A stretch of DNA of 64,000 nt. Origin: Astropecten irregularis (taxonomy: Eukaryota; Echinodermata; Asteroidea; Paxillosida; Astropectinidae). The stretch lies in NCBI GenBank assembly GCA_963971285.1, contig OZ020249.1, positions 10,094,256 to 10,158,255 of the forward strand, written 5' to 3'. The position numbers were made by a program, and so were the translations under genes. Below, piece after piece: positions 42,998-54,276 of this stretch; the first letter of the stretch is position 1, and every line of letters starts with the position of its first letter. The notes under the pieces were generated by a model, which saw only the letters and a program-made list of their open reading frames with translations, was not told the DNA's origin and did not search any database.

Positions 42998-43698
42998 CGC
43001 GCGCTGCCATACACATACAGTGTAGAACGTCATAACATGATATATAAATCATTACAGATTTCGGTATACAGGGCGACTTCAGTTTCAAAAATTCAGATCT
43101 ATGATCTACACTGAAAATAAAAAGACACGTGTAATTTTGTTTTTCCTGAATTTTCCCCAGAAATGAGCAGGCAGATTTCAAAGATCGTATTCAATATATA
43201 GAATTAGACTGCCTGCTGCCATATATAATGCACATACAGTGTAGAACGTCATAACATGATATATAAATCATTGCAGATTTCGCTATGCAGGGCGACTTCA
43301 GGTTCAAAAATTCAGATCTATGATCTAGACTGAAAATAAAAAGACACGTGTAATTTTGTTTTTCCTGAGTTTGCCCAAGAAATCATCAGCCAGATGTCAA
43401 AGATCGTGCTCAAAATATAGGATTTGAAAAATCCTCATGCGCTTTAACAATGCATGGTCCCATGCACAAACCCATGCACGAAGGTGTAAACTAGACCTAA
43501 TCTTACTGACTATGACAAACATAATCCAAGACCATTTCATGTCAAAACTAATTTTTGTCCACGCAGGCTCTACGGGCTTGCCTATAAGCGTGGCATGAGC
43601 CAGTCGTCTGGCATAGTCAGTGACATATGGTCAGGTTCCCAGCCTTCGTAATATGGTTTGTATATGGGCTCATAGCTAAACCGCGTTAGGATTTTTTT

Positions 43699-46600
43699 AG
43701 GAGGAGGATTTCGCTAAGCAGGGCGACTTCAGTTTCAAAAATTCAGATCTATAATCTACACTGAAAAAAAAAAGACACGTGTAATTTTGTTTTTCCTGAG
43801 TTTGCCCCAGAAATGAGCAGGCAGATTCCAAAGATCGTGTTCGAAATATAGGATTGGACAGCGCGCTGTTTATATGATACACATACAGTGTAGAACGTCA
43901 TAACATGATATATAAATCATTACAGATTTCGGTATACAGGGCGACTTCAGTTTCAAAAATTCAGATCTATGATCTACACTGAAAATAAAAAGACATGTGT
44001 AATTTTGTTTTTCCTGAATGTTCCCCAGAAATGAGCAGGCAGTTTTCAAAGATTGGCTTCAAAACATAGGATTAGGCTGCGAGCTGCCATATTATAATAC
44101 ACATACAGTGTAGCACGTCATAACGTGATTTATAAAACATTGCAGATTTCGCTAAGCAGGGCGACTTCAGGTTCAAAAATTCAGATATATGATCTACACT
44201 GAAAATAAAAAGACACGTGTAATTTTGTTTTTCCTGAATTTTCCCCAGTAATGAGCAGGCAGTTTTCAAAGATCATGTTCAAAATATAGGATTTGACCGC
44301 GCGCTGCCATACACATACAGTGTAGAACGTCATAACATGATATTTACATCATTACAGATTTCGCTAAGCAGGGCGACTTCAGTTTCAAAAATTCAGATCT
44401 ATGATCTACACTGAAAATAAAAAGACACGTGTAATTTTGATTTTCCTGAGTTTGCCCCAGAAATGAGCAGGCAGATTCCAAAGATCGTGTTCGAAATATA
44501 GGATTGGACAGCGCGCTGTCATATATGATACACATACAGTGTAGAACGTCATAACATGATATATATAAATCAATACAGATTTCGCTATGCAGGGCGACTT
44601 CAGGTTCAAACATTCAGATCTATGATCTACACTGAAAATAAAAAGACACACGTGTGTAATTTTGTTTTTCCTGAGTTTGCCCCAGAAATGAGCAGGCAGA
44701 TTTCAAAGATCGTATTCAATATATAGAATTAGACTGCCTGCTGCCATATATAATACACATACAGTGTAAACCGGTATTGCATGATATGTAAATCATTACA
44801 GATTTCGCTACGCAGGGCGACTTCAGTTTCAAAAATTCAGATCTATGATCTACACTGAAAATAAAAAGACACGTGTAATTTTGATTTTCCTGAGTTTGCC
44901 CCAGAAATGAGCAGGCAGTTTTCAAAGATCGTATTCAATATATAGAATAAGACTGCCTGCTGCCATATATAATACACATACAGTGTAAACCGGTATTGCA
45001 TGATATGTAAATCATTACAGATTTCGCTACGCAGGGCGACTTCAGTTTCAAAAATTCAGATCTATGATCTACACTGAAAATAAAAAGACACGTGTAATTT
45101 TGATTTTCCTGAGTTTGCCCCAGAAATGAGCAGGCAGATTCCAAAGATCGTGTTCGAAATATAGGATTGGACAGCGCGCTGTCATATATGATACACATAC
45201 AGTGTAGAACGTCATAACATGATATATATAAATCAATACAGATTTCGCTATGCAGGGCGACTTCAGGTTCAAACATTCAGATCTATGATCTACACTGAAA
45301 ATAAAAAGACACACGTGTGTAATTTTGTTTTTCCTGAGTTTGCCCCAGAAATGAGCAGGCAGATTTCAAAGATCGTATTCAATATATAGAATTAGACTGC
45401 CTGCTGCCATATATAATACACATACAGTGTAAACCGGTATTGCATGATATGTAAATCATTACAGATTTCGCTACGCAGGGCGACTTCAGTTTCAAAAATT
45501 CAGATCTATGATCTACACTGAAAATAAAAAGACACGTGTAATTTTGATTTTCCTGAGTTTGCCCCAGAAATGAGCAGGCAGATTCCAAAGATCGTGTTCG
45601 AAATATAGGATTGGACAGCGCGCTGTCATATATGATACACATACAGTGTAGAACGTCATAACATGATATATATAAATCAATACAGATTTCGCTATGCAGG
45701 GCGACTTCAGGTTCAAACATTCAGATCTATGATCTACACTGAAAATAAAAAGACACACGTGTGTAATTTTGTTTTTCCTGAGTTTGCCCCAGAAATGAGC
45801 AAACAGATTTCAAAGATCGTATTCAATATATAGAATTAGACTGCCTGCTGCCATATATAATACACATACAGTGTAAACCGGTATTGCATGATATGTAAAT
45901 CATTACAGATTTCGCTACGCAGGGCGACTTCAGTTTCAAAAATTCAGATCTATGATCTACACTGAAAATAAAAAGTAACATGTAATTTTGTTTTTCCTGA
46001 GTTTGCCCCAGAAATGAGCAGGGAGATTCCAAAGATCGTATTCGAAATATAGGATTGGACAGCGCGCTGTCATATATGATACACATACAGTGTAGAACGT
46101 CAACATGATATATAAATCAATACAGATTTCGCTATGCAGGGCGACTTCAGGTTCAAAAATTCAGATCTATGATCTACACTGAAAATAAAAAGACACACGT
46201 GTGTAATTTTGTTTTTCCTGAGTTTGCCCCAGAAATGAGCAGGCAGATTTCAAAGATCGTATTCAATATATAGAATTAGACTGCCTGCTGCCATATATAA
46301 TACACATACAGTGTAAACCGGTATTGCATGATATGTAAATCATTACAGATTTCGCTACGCAGGGCGACTTCAGTTTCAAAAATTCAGATCTATGATCTAC
46401 ACTGAAAATAAAAAGACACGTGTAATTTTGTTTTTCCTGAGTTTGCCCCAGAAATGAGCAGGCAGATTCCAAAGATCGTGTTCGAAATATAGGATTGGAC
46501 AGCGCGCTGTTCAGTATTATGATACACATACAGTGTAGAACGTCATAACATGATACATGTATATAAATCATTACAGATTTCGGTATGCAGGGCGACTTCA

Positions 46601-49185
46601 GTTTCAAAAATTCAGATCTATGATCTACACTGAAAATAAAAAGACACGTGTAATTTTGTTCTTCCTGAGTTTGCCCCAGAAATGAGCAGGCAGTTTTCAA
46701 AGATCGGCTTCAAAATATAGGATTAGACTGCGCGCTGCTATATTATAATACACATACAGTGTAGCACGTCATAACGTGATTTATAAAACATTGCAGATTT
46801 CGCTAAGCAGGGCGACTTCAGGTTCAAAAATTCAGATATATGATCTACACTGAAAATAAAAAGACACGTGTAATTTTGTTTTTCCTGAATATTCCCCATA
46901 AATGAGCAGGCAGTTTTTAAAGATCGTGTTCAAAATATAGGATTTGACCGCGCGCTGCCATACACATACAGTGTAGAACGTCATAACATTATATTTACAT
47001 TACTACAGATTTCACTAAGCAGGGCAACTTCAGGTTCAAAAATTCAGATCTATGATCTAGACTGAAAATAAAAAGACACGTGTAATTTTGTTTTTCCGGA
47101 ATTTTCCCCAGAAATGAGCAGGCAGTTTTCAAAGATCGTGTTCAAAATATAGGATTTGACCGCGCGCTGCCATACACATACAATGTAGAACGTCATAACA
47201 GTATATTTACATTACTACAGATTTCGCTAAGCAGGGCAACTTCAGGTTCAGAAATTCAGATCTATGATCTAGACTGAAAATAAAAAGACACTTTTAATTT
47301 TGTTTTTCCTGAGTTTGCCCCAGAAATGAGCAGGCAGATTTCAAACATCGTTTTCAATATATAGAATTAGACTGCCTGCTGCCATATATAATACACATAC
47401 AGTGTAAACCGTTATTGCATAATATGTAAATCAATACAGATTTCGCTATGCAGGGCGACTTCAGGTTCAAACATTCAGATCTATGATCTACACTGAAAAT
47501 AAAAAGACACACGTGTGTAATTTTGTTTTTCCTGAGTTTGCCCCAGAAATGAGCAAACAGATTTCAAAGATCGTATTCAATATATAGAATTAGACTGCCT
47601 GCTGCCATATATAATACACATACAGTGTAAACCGGTATTGCATGATATGTAAATCATTACAGATTTCGCTACGCAGGGCGACTTCAGTTTCAAAAATTCA
47701 GATCTATGATCTACACTGAAAATAAAAAGTAACATGTAATTTTGTTTTTCCTGAGTTTGCCCCAGAAATGAGCAGGGAGATTCCAAAGATCGTGTTCGAA
47801 ATATAGGATTGGACAGCGCGCTGTCATATATGATACACATACAGTGTAGAACGTCAACATGATATATAAATCAATACAGATTTCGCTATGCAGGGCGACT
47901 TCAGGTTCAAAAATTCAGATCTATGATCTACACTGAAAATAAAAAGACACACGTGTGTAATTTTGTTTTTCCTGAGTTTGCCCCAGAAATGAGCAGGCAG
48001 ATTTCAAAGATCGTATTCAATATATAGAATTAGACTGCCTGCTGCCATATATAATACACATACAGTGTAAACCGGTATTGCATGATATGTAAATCATTAC
48101 AGATTTCGCTACGCAGGGCGACTTCAGTTTCAAAAATTCAGATCTATGATCTACACTGAAAATAAAAAGACACGTGTAATTTTGTTTTTCCTGAGTTTGC
48201 CCCAGAAATGAGCAGGCAGATTCCAAAGATCGTGTTCGAAATATAGGATTGGACAGCGCGCTGTTCAGTATTATGATACACATACAGTGTAGAACGTCAT
48301 AACATGATACATGTATATAAATCATTACAGATTTCGGTATGCAGGGCGACTTCAGTTTCAAAAATTCAGATCTATGATCTACACTGAAAATAAAAAGACA
48401 CGTGTAATTTTGTTCTTCCTGAGTTTGCCCCAGAAATGAGCAGGCAGTTTTCAAAGATCGGCTTCAAAATATAGGATTAGACTGCGCGCTGCTATATTAT
48501 AATACACATACAGTGTAGCACGTCATAACGTGATTTATAAAACATTGCAGATTTCGCTAAGCAGGGCGACTTCAGGTTCAAAAATTCAGATATATGATCT
48601 ACACTGAAAATAAAAAGACACGTGTAATTTTGTTTTTCCTGAATATTCCCCATAAATGAGCAGGCAGTTTTTAAAGATCGTGTTCAAAATATAGGATTTG
48701 ACCGCGCGCTGCCATACACATACAGTGTAGAACGTCATAACATTATATTTACATTACTACAGATTTCACTAAGCAGGGCAACTTCAGGTTCAAAAATTCA
48801 GATCTATGATCTAGACTGAAAATAAAAAGACACGTGTAATTTTGTTTTTCCGGAATTTTCCCCAGAAATGAGCAGGCAGTTTTCAAAGATCGTGTTCAAA
48901 ATATAGGATTTGACCGCGCGCTGCCATACACATACAATGTAGAACGTCATAACAGTATATTTACATTACTACAGATTTCGCTAAGCAGGGCAACTTCAGG
49001 TTCAGAAATTCAGATCTATGATCTAGACTGAAAATAAAAAGACACTTTTAATTTTGTTTTTCCTGAGTTTGCCCCAGAAATGAGCAGGCAGATTTCAAAC
49101 ATCGTTTTCAATATATAGAATTAGACTGCCTGCTGCCATATATAATACACATACAGTGTAAACCGTTATTGCATAATATGTAAAT
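43699..49185 (+). repeat. Spacer-free part of the array
   Basis: No spacer occurs after the copy ending at 43,698. Monomers continue at about 219 bp with the same variant classes as in the interior, such as those with GTAAACCGGTATTGC and ACACACGTGTGTAATT. Confidence 0.9.
45678..49185 (+). repeat. 1,754-bp tandem duplication (8 monomers)
   Basis: Units 45,678-47,431 and 47,432-49,185 abut directly and carry the same eight monomers, including the unusual GCGCTGTTCAGTATTATG, TACATGTATATAAATC and CCCCATAAATGAGC variants. The only difference I noticed is CGTATTCG near 46,038 against CGTGTTCG near 47,792. Both junctions fall at the same monomer phase, as expected from unequal crossing-over. Confidence 0.88.
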
Positions 49186-50700
49186 CATTACAGATTGCGC
49201 TACGTAGCGCGACTTCAGTTTCAAAAATTCAGATCTATGATCTAAACTAAAAAAATTAAAAACACACGTGTAATTTTGTTTTTCCTGAGTTTGCCCCAGA
49301 AATGAGCAGGCAGATTCCAAAGATCGTGTTCGAAATATAGGATTGGACAGCGCGCTGTCATATATGATACACATACAGTGTACAACGTCATAACATGATA
49401 TATAAATCATTACAGATTTCGCTAAGCAGGGCGACTTCAGATTCAAAAATCTATGATATAGACTTAAAATAAAAAGAAACGTGTAATTTTGTTTTTAATG
49501 AGTTTTCCCAATAAATGAGCAGGCAGATTTCAAAGATCGTGTTCAAAATATATGATACATATACCGTGAAGAATGCTTTTGCATGATATGGAAACCATTA
49601 CAGATTTTGCTATGCAGGGCGACTTCAGGTTCAAAAATTCAGATCTATGATCTAGACTGAAAATAAAAAGACACGTGTAATTTGTTTTTTCCTCAGTTTG
49701 TCCCAAAAATTAGCAGGCAGATTTCAGCGATCGTGTTAAAAATATAGAATTTGACCGCGCGCTGCCAATACACATACAGTGTAGAACGGTTTTGCATGAT
49801 ATAATTAATCATTACAGATTTCGCTATGCAGGGCGACTTCAGGTTCAGAAATTCAGATCTATGATCTACACTGAAAAGAAAAAGACACGGGTAATTTTGT
49901 TTTTCCTGAGTTTGCCCCGGAAATTAGCAGGCAGATTCCAAAGATCGTGTTCAAAAATATAGGATTTGACCACGCGCTGCCATTATACACAAACAGTGTA
50001 AAACGTAATAACACGATATATAAATCAATACAGATTTCGCTACGCAGGGCGACTTCAGGTTCAAAAATTCAGATCTCCGATCTAGACTGAAAATAAAAAG
50101 ACACGTGTAATTTGTTTTTTCCTCAGTTTGTCCCAGAAATGAGCAGGCAGATTTCAAAGATCGTGTTAAAAATGTAGAATTTGACCGCGCGCTGCCAATT
50201 AATACATGTACAGTGTAGAACGGTTTTGCATGATATATAAATCTTTACGGATTTCGCTATGCAGGGCGACTTCAGGTTCAGAAATTCAGATTTATGACCT
50301 ACACTGAAAATAAAAGACTCGTGTATTTTGAATTTTCCTCAGGTTGCCCCCTAGAAACTAGCAGGCAGATTACAAACATCGTGTTCAAAATATAGGATTT
50401 GACAACGCGTGTAAGAGAACGATGCATCACGATATATAAATTATCTCATATTTCACTACGTGTTGGAATTTTAGGTTTAAATACACATGATGTCTGATCT
50501 AGACTGAAAATAAAAAGACTCGTGTAATTGGAATTTTGCTCATTTTGCCCTAGAAATCTGAAGGTAGAATGAAAAGATCGTGATGAGATTGTACGACTTG
50601 ACAGCGCGCTACAATGATGCCGCATGATCTATAAATCATCACATACTACACTAAGTGGGCCCATTTCAGGTTTACAAACACATTTTTCAACGTCACATTT
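49186..50700 (+). repeat. Divergent right edge of the satellite
   Basis: Monomer starts, marked by the decaying CAGATTTCGCTA motif, fall near 49,190, 49,409, 49,588, 49,812, 50,031, 50,246, 50,443 and 50,637. Spacings run 219, 179, 224, 219, 215, 197 and 194 bp. The motif drifts to CATATTTCACTACG and then CATACTACACTAAG, and homology ends near 50,700. Divergent monomers at a boundary are usual for satellites homogenised mainly in their interior. Confidence 0.88.
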
Positions 50701-51603
50701 TGAGCAGAAACTAGGCTATTAGTAGGCTGTTATTCTCGTCTTCGGCCATCTATCCGTGCATCCGAAAAAAAAAATGGCAGCTTCGTTACTGTCTTTATTC
50801 CATAATTTCCCTCAAAAATCAAAGCCCTGCCCTCTTTCCACAAATGTAACCTTACTCATAATGTAGGTGACACCGTACCATGTAAAGGTATGTTTAGGTA
50901 GGCCTACGTCTCTTTACAAAAAGTTGTTTTTATTGTCTTTATCCTTTAAAGTAACCCTTACCTTAAATGGGGAATACTGCCGCTCGATTGGACTCGGGTC
51001 TCGACAGTTGGGAGTCCAATGTCACAACCTCAACCAGGATTCATCGCTGCCAAAGACTCGCTGATGTATCCAGCTTCCGTATAGTAATGTTACTCCCCTT
51101 ACACACAGCCAACCAGACATTGCAGTTAAGTTCAGAGCGGTTCGCCATCCGATACGATACGGCGGCCACAGCCAAAGTAGTCAAATGCAACGAAGGCGAG
51201 TAGGTGTGTTCTTAGCCTGCGGTGGAGGTAGGGCCTATTGCCGGTCAGCGTCCCATATCTTGTTACCAAAGTCAGAAAAAAGGGCGAGACCTATACATCA
51301 TTCAACAACAACTATGCAACCTTATACTACATGACTGTGTACTACTTACCGCATATCGAGTTAGTCAATTGCAACCATTTTAAGCACGTCGTGAATTTCC
51401 ACCCGACTGACCACCGTGAATAGCGCATATACGACCAAGGGAATGCTTCTCTCTCGGCAGTGCTTGTGGAAGGAATTGTAAAATAAGCAAATTTATACAG
51501 ACAGTGACTATAATAATGTTCATTGTTATAACACGTATCTCTAATGTTTTCAACAATGCAAATTCCTTTTATTGTACGTGCCGCAAATCGTCTGCGAAAC
51601 GGA
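50701..51603. other. Unique intergenic DNA, no gene recognised
   Basis: No coding region can be supported. A CpG-richer stretch at about 50,970-51,240 contains two overlapping short plus-strand frames without start context, splice sites or recognisable domains; it could be a decayed repeat or a regulatory patch. Confidence 0.5.
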
Positions 51604-51778
51604 TAATAGCGCTCCGCACTAATGACGTCACAAAATCCCCGGATGTCAGACAAACATTGTCTCACACACCATGGAGGAAGGAAGTGTACATGCACGTGCA
51701 CCCACACGCACGTTTGCATGGTTGCAATGTTCGTCTGAGATCCAGTGCTATTTTTAGCGCAAGTGCGGAGCGCTATTA
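51604..51778. mobile_element. MITE, 17-bp perfect terminal inverted repeats
   Basis: The element starts TAATAGCGCTCCGCACT and ends with the exact reverse complement, AGTGCGGAGCGCTATTA. It is 175 bp and has no coding capacity. Next to the left end is AATGACGTCAC, and the right half contains, in reverse complement, GGATCTCAGACGAACATTGC. The same landmarks occur in the relative in the kinesin intron at 62,195-62,385. The transposase family cannot be named from this copy. Confidence 0.82.
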
Positions 51779-52375
51779 GGGGGATTTGTCCGACTGTAAA
51801 GAAATAAGTTCATGTCTGATTCTTTCAAGATTGTCCCCCAGAAGGATATGTGTTATGTAGACAATTACTGTTGAAAGAACAACAACATCACCAGACTAAA
51901 CATAATTATTGATATCTCCAAAATGCAACTACAGATCGGCGTTTGACAGTTCTGCAAAGCGGATTTTGAAATTTAATTTATTTCATCAGCAGATAGATTA
52001 TTATCCAGGCTTGAAGTAGATGGATATTGACGCATTCAAACCAACGAGTGCATAAAGCACGCCAATTTCCCTTCACGGAAAGACGTGTTTCCGAGGTGCG
52101 ATATCTCAGACAGACGTCTTTTCGAGATAATTATCTCGGAGTCTCAGAAACTTGGATGGTCACTTTGAGCTTTCTCCCCCTTCCTTTTTTTGTACATACA
52201 TAACTGATTTTTAAACATGATACAAAGGCAACGACAAAATCATTTAAAGGTAATAATTATCACTTTGGTTTTTGTCAAAGAAATAGAAATAAATTCATAG
52301 GCATTTTTAAAAATATATCTCGAAGACCCACATTTTAAATAAAAAAATATTTCAGCTTTTTGTATTACTAGGCCG
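51779..52375. other. Intergenic DNA with a short perfect palindrome
   Basis: No gene is visible. A 16-bp perfect palindrome, CGAGATAATTATCTCG, lies at 52,123-52,138 and is preceded by GATATCTCAGACAG; it may be the remnant of a small foldback element. The rest is AT-rich and featureless. Confidence 0.5.
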
Positions 52376-52976
52376 GTGTCACCTGAGCTCGTGACACGGG
52401 TGTCCCACAAGCCACCGTCCTGGCCCCTTAATTACTGTTCATACTTGATATAAGTGATCTCCCTCAGGGAATTGAATCCCGTGAAGTACGTCTTTTCGCT
52501 GACGACTGCATTATATATCGTAAAGGTTAAAGACCTAACCGACAGAACAACACTGCAAAATGATATCGATACACTTCAAGTGTAGCTGGGATTCTAAATG
52601 TCAGATGAAGTTCAACATGTAGCTGGGATTCTAAATGGCAGATGAAGTTCAACATCGACAAATGCCACGTGATGCACACCACTCACAAACGGATCAGCCC
52701 CTCCATACTCAATACGATATGAATGGAAATAAGTTAAACTCTGTTTATACAAACCACACTTATCTTGGCGTCGAATTCAACAATAAATTCAACTGGGCAG
52801 ATCACGTAGATAAAACCGCAACCCAAAACCAACAAAAGTTTTCGGTCTTCTACTTAGAAACCTTATTACAGCTATCGCCAAAATTGGTCATGGCAACTAC
52901 ATACAAAGCCCAGATTGGAATACTGCGCCTCCGTGTGGGACACCGAAAAAAAAACTGCGTAAAACGATTTACATGA
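52376..52976 (+). pseudogene. CR1/L2-like LINE reverse transcriptase fragment, 5'-truncated and decayed
   Basis: Translated pieces match the C-terminal half of a non-LTR reverse transcriptase in order: GVPQATVLAP near 52,400, LFADDCIIYRK around 52,492-52,524, WQMKFNIDKCHVMH near 52,636-52,680, YLGVEFNNKFNWADHV near 52,760-52,810, and LEYCASVWDT near 52,916-52,946. FADD at 52,495-52,506 is the catalytic [FY]xDD motif. The pieces lie in different frames with internal stops, so no enzyme is made. The upstream endonuclease and N-terminal RT portions are absent, as is usual for a 5'-truncated LINE. The YLGV and LEYCASVW motifs point to the CR1/L2/jockey assemblage; clade assignment is tentative. 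Confidence 0.8.
52581..52654 (+). repeat. 37-bp tandem duplication inside the LINE fragment
   Basis: A unit beginning TGTAGCTGGGATTCTAAATG at 52,581 is repeated at 52,618 with one mismatch (TCAGATG against GCAGATG). It duplicates the sequence around the WQMKFN motif and occurred after the element stopped coding. Confidence 0.85.
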
Positions 52977-54157
52977 ATTTAAATAATGCCGGAGACACAC
53001 GGAACCTAAGAAAAAAAATGAGTCAGATATCAGACTGAGCAGCTGGTTTTACCTTTAATCATTCCGTATCATCCCTTGACACATACAATAAATGTATTCA
53101 ACAATTAATCATATATTAAACATATCGTGACTATCCATGTGATGATCACCTCAATCTTAATTAAATTGACCAGAATGCAAATCAGAGCGGCCTTACCAGT
53201 AGCAAGTGTTTTCTCTGCATTTTGTATAATTGCTTTTTTTTTTATTAATTTAACTTTTATAACCAAAATCTTTAGAGAGATAATTTTAGGCTATAAGGCT
53301 ATGCATTATATACTTTTAATTAATTCCATTGTTCGCATTATTTATTTCCTGAAAATTGTCAAATGTGAAATTTTGATAATACACAGAGTGACCGACTAAC
53401 CCAAATGGCCCATCCACAGACAAGGAAGCACCTGCCGGCTGACCATTTTGACCCATCTAATGACAGACCAACCGAATGACTATAACTCATTGACCAACCA
53501 ACACATAAACCAAAAGCCCAACCACCTACCAAAAGTATTTTCTGTATTACCTAAGCACATAAAACTAATAGTGAATCAAGGTTCTATAGCTCTGCCATTA
53601 ATATCTAAGTGCACATTATAGACTCGTTTCGTTCACGTTTCAAGCGTAATGATTAATAATGATCATAATATTAATTATTCCTTTAGATTCCACAAGAGGA
53701 CGACAATCCTATAGATTTGTTTACAAAGACAGAATAAAGAAGCTACAAAACATATCGTATTTGCACACAGTATACAATTAATATCTTAAATTTAAGTGAA
53801 AGAACAAGTTAGTGTTAGCCTTAAATTTGTTTCATTATGAGCTTTTCCTTAATAATTGTAGTGTACCAAACATCGATGTAAAATAACACACTTACACACA
53901 ATTTAATTAAAAGACTTTAATGTAAAGCATTTTAAGTGTTATTGCCCAAAGTAAAGCCGTTCAGTAGGCATCAGTATTCATAAACACGTCTGTTGTCGTG
54001 TTCAGCACAATGTACAGGCGCACCATACCGGCTGAGCTAAGTGACGTAGTACCCACTACATGTATAAGTCAAGTGATGACATGTAAACATTGGTCGCGCA
54101 ATCGGTCTATTATTGTTTCGTCGCGCACGTCCAGCTTTCGCTCAAAGTGACATAGAA
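52977..54157. other. AT-rich intergenic DNA, no gene recognised
   Basis: No supported coding or RNA gene. About 53,388-53,540 is low-complexity, with degenerate GACCAACC/GACCGACT motifs. The remainder is AT-rich with no obvious repeat ends. Confidence 0.55.
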
Positions 54158-54276
54158 TGGAGTCGACTTGTCTCGGAGTCGAGTTGTCTTTGGAGTCGGC
54201 GAGTTGTCATCGGAGTCGAGTTGTCTTTGGAGTCGAGTTGTCTCGAGTCGAGTTGTCCCGCGGTCGACTTGTCTGA
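54158..54276 (+). repeat. Imperfect GAGTCGAGTTGTCT tandem repeat
   Basis: Six or so copies of a 13- to 20-bp unit built on GAGTCGAGTTGTCT occur in a row, some with GGAGTCGG or ATCGGAGTC joints. Two overlapping open frames through it (54,113-54,358 and 54,168-54,434) are products of the repeat. It lies about 1.6 kb upstream of the kinesin start codon. Confidence 0.8.

Larger units (their letters stand above)
1915..43698 (+). mobile_element. 30 copies of a 272-bp foldback spacer embedded in the satellite
   Basis: A segment unrelated to the monomer interrupts it 30 times. Starts: 1915, 3441, 4964, 6436, 7086, 7736, 8391, 9041, 9696, 11447, 12322, 14510, 15812, 17764, 19289, 20814, 22116, 23423, 24948, 26462, 28650, 30838, 32352, 34759, 36061, 37363, 39099, 40401, 41703, 43427. 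Most copies are 272 bp; the first two are 274 bp with private changes and the third is internally deleted. Each begins AAAAATCCT after a monomer ATTTG and ends AGGATTTTTTT or AGGGTTTTTTT before AGGAGGAGGATTTCGC, where the monomer resumes. About 60 bp of normal monomer (CCGCGCGCTG through CATTACA) is missing at the site. Orientation and insertion phase are the same in all 30, so I infer one founding insertion amplified with the array rather than 30 transpositions. Confidence 0.9.
11447..43698 (+). repeat. Higher-order repeat zone with variable unit length
   Basis: Spacer-to-spacer distances here are 875, 2188, 1302, 1952, 1525, 1525, 1302, 1307, 1525, 1514, 2188, 2188, 1514, 2407, 1302, 1302, 1736, 1302, 1302 and 1724 bp. 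Subtracting a spacer-bearing monomer of about 431 bp leaves 2 to 9 ordinary monomers. The same monomer variants recur in the same order after each spacer, for example the one with CTGAAAAAAAAAAG and the one with GAATGTTCCCCAG, so the units are length variants of one ancestral higher-order repeat. Confidence 0.85.
1..50700. repeat. Tandem satellite array, ~219-bp monomer
   Basis: The same unit recurs head to tail from the first base to about 50,700; the left end lies outside the window. Adjacent monomers are about 219 bp apart (for example 13,611 to 13,830 and 2344 to 2564). Landmarks in each unit, in order, are CAGATTTCGCTA, GCAGGGCGACTTCAG, GATCTATGATCTA, GAAAATAAAAAGACACGTG, TTTTTCCTGA, GAAATGAGCAGGCAG, CAAAGATCG, GCGCGCTG and ACACATACAGTGTAG. 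Variant classes differ mainly in the segment after CAAAGATCG (CGTATTCAATATATAG, CGTGTTCGAAATATAGG, CGGCTTCAAAATATAGG). I do not recognise the family. A centromeric or heterochromatic role is possible from monomer size and organisation but nothing in the sequence proves it. Minus-strand open frames of 61 to 145 codons are by-products of the repeat. Confidence 0.97.

Noticed and set aside
148-50157. Many minus-strand open frames of 61-145 codons with a common protein-like sequence, and plus-strand shadows
   Set aside because: The monomer is about 219 bp (73 codons), so any stop-poor frame recurs and can run through two monomers. The frames start and stop at variant bases, shift between monomers, and have no recognised domain, splice context or upstream signals.
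1-50700. CRISPR-like array of regularly spaced repeats
   Set aside because: Units are 219 bp, repeats abut without unique spacers, and the setting is an intron-bearing eukaryotic genome.
50967-51203. Possible exon of a neighbouring gene
   Set aside because: CpG-rich and briefly open on both strands, with a VFGSDESW-like string on the minus strand hinting at a Tc1-type transposase, but stops follow at once and no second motif supports it.
51342-51719. 125-codon minus-strand open frame
   Set aside because: It overlaps the MITE at 51,604-51,778, has low-complexity His/Val composition in part, and no homology I can recognise.
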